Assembly: GCA_037893225.1 (NCBI GenBank)
Contig: JAZGUH010000185.1
Location: forward strand, 1,798,001 to 1,862,000
Length of the DNA: 64,000 nt
Origin: Hippasteria phrygiana
Taxonomy: Eukaryota > Echinodermata > Asteroidea > Valvatida > Goniasteridae
Direction of reading: 5' to 3'
The notes beneath the pieces were generated by a model, which did no database searches, was not told where the DNA came from, and saw only the letters and a list, made by a program, of their open reading frames with translations. Positions within the stretch are counted from its first letter, which is position 1. The number at the start of each line of letters is the position of its first letter. Shown here one piece after another: positions 34,901 to 46,900 of this stretch. The translations under genes were made by a program, and so were the position numbers.

Positions 34901-37900
34901 CATGGCAAAATAGGCCGTGGGCCGAGTCGCAAAAAGTGCTTTAGTTTTTAATTTTCGTAACGTACCTCGGCAATATACCTGCAAATCATATTAAAACGAA
35001 GCCAAAAATAGACTGAATTGTGTGAACTTTGTTCTTTTTGTCTTGTTTTGTTTGCTTTTATGTAGTAGTAAAAAGTTCGGGCTGATTAAATTCCTTCAAA
35101 GCTCTATTTTTTGGAGTACGTGGCTGTCAAAAAAAGTCGGGTCCCTCTGCTATCGATCAATGTTAATGTATTGGAGCGTCTGGTAACAAGATGTTGCGCA
35201 ATCCAAGATGGCGACGTCCGGAGGAGACGGACATGACATGCATTCGTGATTTCGGTGCATACAAAAATACATGTTGCACAATCTGCCAAAGGAAAAAGTG
35301 TTCCCCATTACTGAAACGTCATGGAACAAGGTGACACACTGTGTGCAAAGGGAGAACAACTGGACAGCAATTTCGCCGAGATCGCTCGTGCAGTAGCGGC
35401 GACTGCGGATGTCTATCCGCGGCCGCGTTAACAAGCGCTGGGTTTCATCGGGAATGCTGTGTAATCTCACTTATTTCATTACTTTATTAAAATTGTAAGC
35501 CAGGCATCTCGACTAATATTATTTGTTAACAAGATATAAAGACTTTCATTCAGTAGTAAGTAAAATTAAGGCATACTTGTATGGGGGAAGGGCAGTAGCT
35601 TTATCCGAACAAATCAATTTTAAACTTTTTTACGATATTGAACAATTTACGCATAATTCCAAAGACATGTATTTTTTCTAAGAATTTTATGAAAATCAGG
35701 TCAGAAGGAACGAGTACAGAACCAACCAACCCCCCCCCCCAAATAAATAAAATAAAATAAAATTAGTATTAATGAAACCATGCCTGACAACGTTTTGAAA
35801 TTATAGCTCGTGGGGGCCATACATTTCTACGAGGAATCTGGGTTAAATATTATGGATGCACATTTTCATTTTACTACTAGTACTACAAGCTATATTAGCT
35901 CATTATGAGAATCAAAGCTGTTCTAGTAATCCTTATGTTCATCTTAATTGTCTTTACTAGTTAAAGATGCTTTCTGTGTTTTTAGTGTAGTTTAATTTAT
36001 TTAAAAAGAAAGCAAATACGTATTGAACTTGTGCTTCATATCAGATTATTCCTGAGGTATTTATTGTTTATAGTAGTCTTATCAGTATACAGATGTACAC
36101 ACCTGTTCCCTGTCATTCTACCTCATTTTAAAAAGGCAACTTATGTTCTAATGAAACTCGTTATTTGCTATAGAGCAGCATGCATGATGAACAAGTACGC
36201 TAAACCTTTAAAGCAGTTCAAATTGTTCTTAAATTTACTTTTTAAAACCATTGCATCAGAAAAAATTGTTCAGTACCCTGAACAAAAACGTTTGTTGGGG
36301 GGGGGGATGTTTCCAGACAGACTAATCACCCCTTGTAAAATTACACCTGTATTGCAAGAGTGTTAGATTGAGTACAATTTTTTCTTTTTATCATTTCAAG
36401 AATATCTACAAAAATATAATCCATCAATTTATTGAAAATAACTTAGAAGTGTAATTTCTCAAATTTCACATGCTGATCATGGAATGGACAAGAATAAATT
36501 TGTTAATATATGAACATGTTAACTTTTGTCAGCAATTTCTTTTTTTTCATTCGTTATTAATACATGTACTTAATAAAACAAGAATTGCAAAGTACAACAC
36601 CTTGGAAAGTGATTTTAGCCATTGAAATTATTAATTCAGAATTGTTTACTCCTTTCAGTCTTGAAAGTTGAATTGAAAATTCACTTCCAACAGTTATTGG
36701 AAAAAGATTGGGCACTGACCGTTATCTGGCAACATTAATTTAAAAAAATAGATGGCCACACACAGTCCACTGTTCTTCTCAGACCTTACAGTTCCAGTTG
36801 AAGAATGGCATAATTAAGTTATAAAACAGTCACCGATATTTAAAACTTTGAGTGAATATCACACATTGTATTGTCCATCAAGGAACAAGACTGAAGAATG
36901 AGTGGCCTTAAATTACGTAATGGTTGATGGCATATTAAGAAAGAGATCCCTTAGTAGTACTTGCATTTGGTCACGTTAAGTAATGGAAGACACTTTCTCG
37001 AAGGAAAATTACTTTAGCTCCAATGTCTGCTCAAAATCCAAGTAGCTTCATCAGGGCCGCCTCGTCAGTGAAATTTAACAAGGCATAAGCACAACATGCA
37101 ACATAGAAAGCCAAAATAATTGCATGGACTTAAAAAATAAGGTCACGGTAAAATCAGGTTGCCTTTCTTCCTTCATGAATAAATGGAGTACCCAGTCGAT
37201 CCAGTCCTTGGTGAAGTCCAACAGGGCATGCACAAAAAGGCGTGCACAAAAGTTTTTTCTGTGTTGATCATGCTGGTGAAATTTCTATGGGGCCCTTTTG
37301 AAAGATCCTTTGTCCTTCAGTGACTGGTGGTAGACCCCTCGTGCTGAAAAATAGGAAAACAATTATAAATACATGTACATGTAAAATGAATATTCAAGAT
37401 GGTTGGATCCTTCTCTCAGATGTTGATATAGTTTGCTAATATCTCCAGGATGTCCTGAAACTCCTGATAAAGGCCAATTAACGAAATTTATTGGAAAATG
37501 TTGAACTTGTCAGGCAAATTTATTGGAAACAACTTGCTGGAACATGTTATCTTGTGCAAAATCAACCCAACCAATGTGGGTTTTTTTAGGGGCGGGGTGG
37601 TTAAAGGGCGCAACAGTTTGGCTCATTGTTTTTGGAATTATTTAAAATATTCAACGGAAAGAATGCAACGTCCTGCCGCTACTTTTTTTTTAACCATATC
37701 TTACTTCAATGATGGTTAGTCATTGCAGATATATGTTGAAAAGGGAAAAAAAACATGAATTTGGGACAGAAAATGTCTAAAAATGGTCATGAGTCACCAT
37801 AGACATTGTACATAACTAACACAATGGCGTCTCAATACTACATTCTTTCCTATTCAACTAGTGTCCCTTGAAAACAAAACATTCAGAAAGTGATGACTTT

Positions 37901-40900
37901 ACACAGTGTGTAAGACCTTTTCTCAACAGAACCCCACCCCCCCCCACAAACCCCCAAATAAACTAAATACTAACCTCCCAACATTTCATTTTAAAAAGAA
38001 CACTGCCATAATGACCATGACAGCAGTCTCGACCAACACTACTGCAGACGAAAATGCAGTTCTGCTAGTAATCCTTGTAAGTTGTATAACATTAGGGCCC
38101 TTGCAAAGGCCTACATGTATGAATAATGCATATGAATACATGGGACCGAGTCTTCGTTGTATGTAGTTTGGAAAATCAACCAAAACATGCCTGACCATTG
38201 CATCAATCTATCGATAATATACAGGGGAAATAACCTCACCTTCATTACAGCCTTGCTTGAAAGTATTGCGCCAGCGACCTGAAATTAAGGGTGCATACAC
38301 TGTACGTGCACCCAAGCAGCTGATGTACGAAGTAAACATGACACAAACGGCCTCAAACACTCGTTGTTTTGACGTATTTCTAAAGAAAATATTTTCAAAC
38401 TCAGGAAACCTGCAAGAGCTATGATACATTCTGTCCCAGATTTTGTGTTTTGAAGTTTTAATTTTCCTCTGTCAGGTCGACAATTGTAAGAAATATCGCC
38501 GAAGTCCACGTTAGAACCGCTCTCTTATGCGTCGCTCTCTCGTAGTCTCCTGCGGTTGCTGAATTTACGTAAACAATGGCGCGGTACTATGGAGACTATT
38601 GTATGGCTCCCAGACGTCACATACACACGGTGAACTGCGCCAGACTAGTCACTTTTCAGCCTCTTTCCGTGAGAAGAAGTCGATTTTTTTCAACAGTTTG
38701 AGAGTGTTGTGCTCATTAACAAACAAGATTCACAACTAAGAACAACCCAAATACTATCTCTGATATTTATTTCTATTGAACAAACCAAAAAGAAATCATC
38801 CTCCTTAGGTACGTTACGAAAGAAGCTCTTTTTGGGCCTTGGCCCACGGCCTAAAAATATACCCCAAAGATGGCCGCTACACATAGGGTCTATTGGAAAA
38901 GCATATGTTAGGCAGAAGAAATTATATGGAACAAGCTGAAGAAAAGAAAGGATGCAAGACGAACAGAGAAGACTCGTTTATAACAGAATGTTTACCAATC
39001 TATACGTGTTCGCTTTGCCGTTGGCAATGGTCGGCATTACCCTTTTAATTACATGTATAAAGGAAGACTCATTATGTGAGCCAAATCAGAATTACAGTGC
39101 GTTTTTATTGGAAGTCGCACAATGCTTAAAGGCATTGTAGATCTGGAACCCAGGAAAACAGTAAGGGGTGTTAAAGCTGGCAACCTGAAATGTGGCCAAC
39201 CCTACCCACGTATGTTTCCTCCGCCAACTTAGTTTTGCTCATTGTGCAGATCTACAGTTTACCCTTTGTGCTGTACAAGTGACGTCAGGTCAGTTTCTTT
39301 TTTTAAGCAATGGTGGGGTGCTTATTTGCGTTTGAATAGACATTATGGTGTTGCGTAATTGAATTGCATATTAGCCTTTTACAAGCAGTGATATTCGTTG
39401 ATTTTCTCTGTTGCCAGCTGTCATACTTTTCATGAGATTCTTTGGAAGCAAATCCCATTGAAGTGAAGCTAACGACCAACTTGAAACCTTCCTGGTGATT
39501 ATTAGTGTGCAATATTTTTTGGGGGTCAGATTCACGAGTTCAAACCCGGTGTAGGTTGTGGGGGTATGTGGAAATGTTAAAAAGGCGAAACAAAAATTTA
39601 AAATAAATAAAAAAGAAGACGAGGTGCCAAGTTAATGTCGTACTTTTGAATGTATATTTAAAACACTTGAAACCTGCTGAAAGGGGCCTAAAATGCGGCT
39701 ACAATAGGCCCATCGCGGTATTGAACAAAGCGTCGAGTGATGTCCAGCACCCCCCTCCCTCCCCTTTTCGATTTTTCCACGGCCGGTGATTTCTCCCTTT
39801 GCTGATTTCTGGTGAGTGCTTTGCCCCTTTAGAAAAAATCTTGGCGACGCCTATATGGGTGTCAAATTAATGTTTTAGAAAAGCAACACATCTATTTAAA
39901 AAAATAGTAAAGTATAAAAAGAAAGGCTCACGCACCCGTTTATGCGTAGGGCCAGTGGGGCGCTGTTCATGATGGCCAGGTCACTTGTGCCTGACCAATG
40001 GACGACGTACCGGTACGCTTTGTTCAATACCGCGATGGGCCTATTGTAGCCGCATTTTAGGCCCCTTTCAGCAGGTTTCGAGTGTTTAAAATATACATTC
40101 AATTGAGTACGACCTTGACTTAGCACCTCGTTGTCTTTATTTATTTATTTATTTATTTATTTATTCGCCTTTTTCTAATTTCCAGGGGGTAAGGGCCTCC
40201 TCCCTTGCCACGTCCATCTTGACACCATTGGCCAAAAGTAATTTAGTAATTTTGTAATTTTGAAGTGTGCTATTAAAAAAAAAATACATACCCGATTTTA
40301 AAGATTTACACGTATATTTTTGAAATTACGTTGTCTATCGGCCACCGTAGTGGCAATCCCTTACCGCGACTCTTACCACGCTGCATGAAGCCTCTTTTAC
40401 CTCGTCAGTCCCACTGTGTCGCCACGTCAAGTACGTCTCTTACCGCGTCAGTCCAACACTCTTACTACGCCACTCTTAGTCTCTTTTACCGCGTCAATCA
40501 ACATTTCTTACCGCGTTAATCAACACTCTTACCGCGCCAATAAACACTCTTACCACGTTAATATTAACGTAATTTCCATGTGTCTTACCACGTTGGAGCG
40601 GTGGCCCTTATAGTACACCATATATTTCGAATTCACTGAGATTTGGCGTATTGTTACGATAATCATTTAGACGGAAGGATTTCTATACTATTTGCAGACA
40701 CGCACTATACTACAGTGTATTCTATCCACGACCACCTGGGCGCTGAGTTCATCGGCGGTCGTCAGTGCGAACGCCAGCGTCGTTGTACTTTTGTCCAACC
40801 ACAACCCACGCTCAAAACGATGCATGCGTAGGTTAAATCGAAAATCCCACCAGGTCGATACGCGGATTTGATTGTCATAATCTATCATCCCAGCTTCATG

Positions 40901-43900
40901 CGTTCCCCGATGTGGCTAGACCATTTTGAATGGGGGTGGGTTATCATCACTGACAATTCGGTTGACTCATAACTCGGTGCGCCGCCAGCGGCAAGCCGGT
41001 GAGAGGCCAAATTACGCAGTGCATCATGGGGGAAAAGTCGACATCGCAAAACCGGAAGTCGGTATTGCCAATGCATGATTTTTCATACATGGAGATCAGT
41101 GCCGTACTTCTTACACCCCTTCTCGGCTAAATCTATCAACTCCTCTCTCTTCTTTCCCGCAAAAGGTATTCCCCGATTAGCCAAAAATTGCTTTAACTTA
41201 TCACTCGCATTCGCGCGAAATCCATACTGCTGTACTACTCCATCTTGACAACGCGACAGACGTGATGTCGACCCCGGAAGTGGGAAATTGGCCTTTCCCG
41301 GCTTGCCGCTGGCGGCGCACTGAGTTGTGAATCGACCGAATTAATCAAATATTGCAGTGTGCATTACACCAAAGTAAATCAACTTCTAAAAGACCAGACA
41401 CTACCCAAACTTCAAAACTTTGGGAACAATACTGACATCTCTATAGACTAATCCGGCGACCAAAATTAGAAGCATTTACTGCGGTGGCGAGGCGCTCGCG
41501 TGCGTGTTAGACGCACGCGCTCGACGCAGCTTCGACCAACAGGGTGTTTACAACTTGCCAAAATGCGCACGCGAATCAAATTAAAGAACGCGGGCAGCCT
41601 GCACGCGGGCGCTGCACCACCGTAAAAATGGCTTCTAATTTTGTTCGGCGGATTCCCGTAAAGACCATGTGCCCTTTGTCTGTTTACAGCTAAGCCTCCC
41701 TATGTATTTGTTGCCTGCCGGTATGCGTGCGCATCGTGTTTTGCATAAATTTGGTTAAGGAGCGACATTTTTACGCTAAACCGCGCGTACTTTTGAGGAC
41801 TCCTTGCTTTCATTACCAACAATCTCAGTTGGTAGAGCGTCGGTACGGGATTCCGAAGGTCACAGGTTCAAATCTCGCTCCTGCCAGTTTTCTTTGTTCA
41901 CTGAAAATGTATTCAAATTTACCAAGTCATTTATCCCTTGTGGATTGTTTGACGAATTATAAGTTAAAAAGGCGTATCTTCATTGAGTGATTCCCACAAT
42001 AATGTCGCTTCCCAGGTTGTATCGTAAAATTGGGCGTGATCCCTGGCTATAGGCCTACGGCATTCTGGGTTTATGACTTCTGACAAGCTCCCACCCGAAC
42101 AAAGATACTGACAACTTGGGAAACCGCCAACATAGGGCAAGATAGCTCAGTTGGTAGAGCGCCGGTACGGTATTCCGGAGGTCGCAGGTTCGAATCCCGC
42201 TCCTGCCAGTTTTCTTTTGTTTTCACTTTGAAAAAGAATGAATCTAAGTTGATAATGAAACAAACAAGTCCTTGTTCATTTTGCAGTGTTTCAAGATGTG
42301 CACGTGATGATGTTCATAGGCTTCGGCTTCCTGATGACGTTCCTCAAGAAATACGGCTACGGAGCGACTGGGTTCACCTTCCTAATTGGCGCCTTTGTGC
42401 TGGAGTGGGCAACGCTCATGCGCGGCTTTCTGGAGATGGAGGAAGGAAAGATCCACATCAGTATAAAGACGTGAGTATAGATCGATCGAGTTATCTATTG
42501 ATTGATGGATTGGCAGTCTGATCGATGATTAAGTCCTTTGAGTGATGATTTACATCAACAGCAAGACGTGATAGATCGATCGAGTCATCTGTTGATAGAT
42601 GGATTGACTGTTTGATTAATTATTAAGTGCATCGATTGATAATTGATGCTTTTGGATTAGAGTAATTATACCTTTTGAATATAAAATCCATGGATTTTAG
42701 AGACCTTCACATCTGCATCCCAACCAAGTGATCTGGTGACTTCACAAAAACGCCCTGTTGGCATGTTTCATAAGCCGTTTCGCGGATACCGCCATCTTTG
42801 CTCGATACTACCTTCTTCAGGGGACAAGACGCAAATTCAATGCATGATTTCCATTGAGAATAGTGGCATGCGCATGCGCACACTTCGTGCATGCGCATGC
42901 CATTAATGCTTTCGATACCTTTGTTTGTACAAAAAGCTATGAAGACACAACTGTTAAGCCTCTGTATGACACGCTTTGATCATGAATATGAAAATTTATT
43001 AACATAACAAAACAAATGGATTATGGTCCGACAACAATTTTGGCAAAAGGATGGGTATATGTGGTGTGCGCGCGGCAGTGATTGGTCAGTTCGTGAATTT
43101 GCAGGGCTTAATTGTTTTTTATAAATTTAAATCACGCTGTGTAAATGTTACGATCAGAGGTGGTAGGGTTGGCGATATCTTGAATTATCTATAGAGTACC
43201 GAAGTCTGACGTCAGTTGCCGCGGCAATGGTTCCAAACACATGCAGTTTAGAATGCATTCTGGTTCCAAACGTTGCATTTATTGACGTCATCACTTCGGT
43301 ACTCTATTGCTATGGAGTATTATGAAAGTTCATAGTAGGATGTAGTGGAACTTGCCTCCCTGGCAACATTTTGCCGGGTTTTTTTTCAAGAAAATAATAT
43401 CGCCATGGCTTTACATTTGGTACCCCCCAACCCCCATTTTTTTTCTAATGAAAAATTGAGGTCACTTAAAAAGAACACTGGCATAAAAAATGGGTCACCT
43501 TTTTGCACATTTGTTTTAAATTTTGCCCCCACCCCCTCGGTCCCGGACCTGCAAAAACTGTCTATAGGCCCCCTACGTATTCATGTATAAATCATATGCA
43601 TGTAAAAATATATTGATGGACATCGCATTACTACACGGGGGACAGTGGCATAGCTAAGGGGGGCGGGGGGCAACTTCCCCCATGCGGGAACTCTTGCCTT
43701 CCCCTCTGAAAAATTGGGATTTTTTTTTGGGGGGGGGGAGGGTGTCTCCATCTGTAGTGTGTGGATATACGTTATTATAGCGTGGACCTATTTAACAAAG
43801 TCTAATTTTCCCCCTTGAAAATAGCCATGCCCCCCGTCCCCCCCCCCCCCCCCCCCCCCCCTCTATGAAGAGCCTGGCTACGCCACTGACGGGGGATGGT

Positions 43901-46900
43901 TTCTGTTATTCTATAACAGGTGTCATACCTATTACGATTTGTTTTTCAAAAGAATACCATACTCCAGGGCTCCAAAAGAATCAGGTCCGACCTTGATCTT
44001 GTGCCTGTCCGGGTCAGCCTTAGGATTCTATTGGTCTCAAGGTAATTGTTTAGGAACACTGAAGAATAATAACCCGAGAGATATCGTAATTCATATATAT
44101 GACAAGTGGTCGACAGGGTCAAAGTAAATATTTTATGAGTCAAAAAACCTTGAGACGAAGGAAATATCGGAAGCTTTTGAGCGAACTCAAATTGGGAAAA
44201 GCCTTAACAGCGTGGAGACACATTGGAAGTAAAAACTACAGTTATGGTGTCAAGTTTATTTTATAGTGTTTATTTAGGGAGGGCATGCCAGTATATCCTT
44301 CCATGGTGTTTGTATGAGCGGGTCCAATATCGTCCATGGTGTTTATATGAGGCGAGCCGTCCAATATTTTCTTCCATGGAGTTTAATTTGGTAGATCGGT
44401 CCAATATATTCTGTCATGGAATATGTGTTGGGCGAGCGGTTCAATGTATTCTTCCATGTTGTTTATGTTGGGCAGGCGGTCAAATATATTTTTCCCACAG
44501 GTGTTTACAAAGAGGCAAGCGGTCCAATACATTCCTCTATACAGCTTTTATATTTTGGCAAGTCGGTCAGATCTTTCATGACGTTTATGTTTGGGCGAGC
44601 GGTCCAATATATTTTCAATTGCGTTTATATTAGGCAAGTGCATATGGTCCAATTTTACGTGTGAGGTCCAGATTTTAATATCGAAACTCTAAACCTCCAT
44701 CATGAACTGTATACAGATGAACTGAAATCAAAGAATTTGACTGAAAATTCGAAACATCCATTAAAACCCTTTTAAACTCCTCGAAAAGTTGAAAAAATCA
44801 AACTACACTTCAAACCTTTAACTCTGAACTACAACCTTCAACTTGAAAATTCACCTTCCACTCAATTAAATACAATGTAAAACTTGAATTTCAAACAATT
44901 TAACCAAGAACGTAGAAATTATAGATTTGGAACTCAACAATGCAACTGACAAACTTGGTAGGCGTACACTGTAAAACAAAATGTTGGTCAAAATGGGTTG
45001 ATATTTTGCCCAATGTTGGGCAACATATCAACTGCCCACAATGGGCAAATTCTTCCCAATGATTGGTCCATTTTGACCTGAATTAACTAACAATGTGGTA
45101 AATTGATACCAATGTTGGGTAAATAACAGTTGCCCAATTATGTTTCTAGTGATACAATGAGAACATTTGCTCATTTGAGTATATCACACGTGCTTGAAGC
45201 GAATATTTTTCGAGCCCATCAAAAAAATAATCTTCAAGAATTTGAAGATCTACATAGTGAATTCATGGATTTTCAACGTTTGCGTGAAGACGTCCAGACA
45301 AAATCTTATTAGCCACAAACACAACCCGGGTAAACACCTGGCCTGATTGAATTAAATGTACGACCTACAATCCCGGCCAAATCTCGTTGGGCCCCCGACC
45401 CCTCTGCCCCCGGTCTATGTTGGCTCTCATTGCGCGGAATGCGCGCCAGCTTGATATTACAACATTGAGCGGGGGCGCGGGGGAGGGTATGTTTTTCATC
45501 ACATGGCCCAAGCATTTTGGCCGGGATTGTAGATCACACCACGGGCCCAACGGTTGCTCCATGATCACATATGATGCACGATATGGGGCAGAGGGAACCT
45601 CCCCCCCCCCCTCTTTTGTGTTGGTCATTATGTTCCCGGAATCTCAGGAATTCTTTTCAGATGTCCAGGAAGGATGTGTTAGGTAACAATAGTCTGGAGA
45701 GTGTATAGAGTATAGGGACAAAAGGGGGGTACCCCTCTGCCCCATATCGTGCTGGGTATACATGATCAACACAATTCATCCAACTCGGCAAAACACCATT
45801 TATCCCGCCCCGGACGGTAAAGGTCGCGTTTAATACTTAAACCCACACCATGTACATGTGAATCCAATTTACCACCACTTTGAATCTCTGGTTTCCCAGT
45901 CTGCAGGCACTTTATGCATTTTAGCCTTCTTTTTGGATTTTATGCTAATATGAATATACATATTCATTAGCAAATGAGTGATGTCACGCAAGGGGAAAGC
46001 TTCAGTAGGAAACATTTTACTTTTCCCATGGCCATTTTTCTAAAGTTTCTATTTCAGCATTATTTAGGTGCTTATATAGTCGCCAGTCAGTGACAGATTT
46101 AATGTGCCAACTGCTGGAATAAGTCAAATGTTGACATCTTGTTCATACTGTAATTGCTTGAATGGTACCTCGATTGATGTCATAGCAACAGCACCCTCGC
46201 GCGTCAAGAAATAGCGTGAACATTTTGAACTGCAGTAAAAAAAAAAGAACACTAAATTCTTATTTCAAGTCCCCAATCCTTTTATGTGTACACAGTTCCG
46301 AAGCATTGATGATTTTTGTAAAAACATGTTTGAGAACGATTTTCATTTCTTGGACCTTGAAATATATTCGGGTAAATCCAGGGCCCAGTGCCATTGAACT
46401 GCTTAGCACAAGAATCTGTGATTCAACCACACTTCGATTTGTCAAAGTCCCTTTACGTATGGGACCAATATCAGAGACCTGTTAAGCACAAAAAATTTGC
46501 TTAGCATGAAAAGTCTTCCTTGGGAAAAAAACAGGATTGCCAACCAAATGTTTATGTGATGTGTGTTGCTTAATTATGACTGGTATCCAGCTGTTGTTTG
46601 CTTAGCATGAACGTCACATTCAGTTTTGGCTGGTAATCTGTTTTAACTAGGCAAGTCTTTTGTTTTTGCTAAGTAAATTTTTGTGCGCAGCACTTCCGTG
46701 AAACTTACCTCAGGTCCCAATGTCATGGAGCTATAATGAGCGCAAAATGGTTATGAGTAAATTGTTTATAATTATTTTATCCAAAATTAGCTGAGTGAGA
46801 ACCAGTTCTCAGAAATACAGATCACATTGCATTTTTGGCTGGTGACCTGTCGTTGCACCGCAAACTTGTAATTGTTCCCAGGTCAGCTATCCGGGATGCC

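Noticed and set aside
42136..42208. Calling this a functional threonine tRNA
   Set aside because: C at position 33, a stem mismatch, and shared flanks with a partial inverted copy at 56.6 kb favour a SINE. It is kept as tRNA-like with low confidence.
44223..44633. 136-codon + frame
   Set aside because: Entirely within the ~50-bp minisatellite; composition follows the repeat.
45130..45312. 60-codon + frame with acidic, helical look (ending REDVQTKSY)
   Set aside because: It begins inside a MITE-like element and has no splice site, upstream exon or domain. It might be a decayed exon, but I cannot support it.
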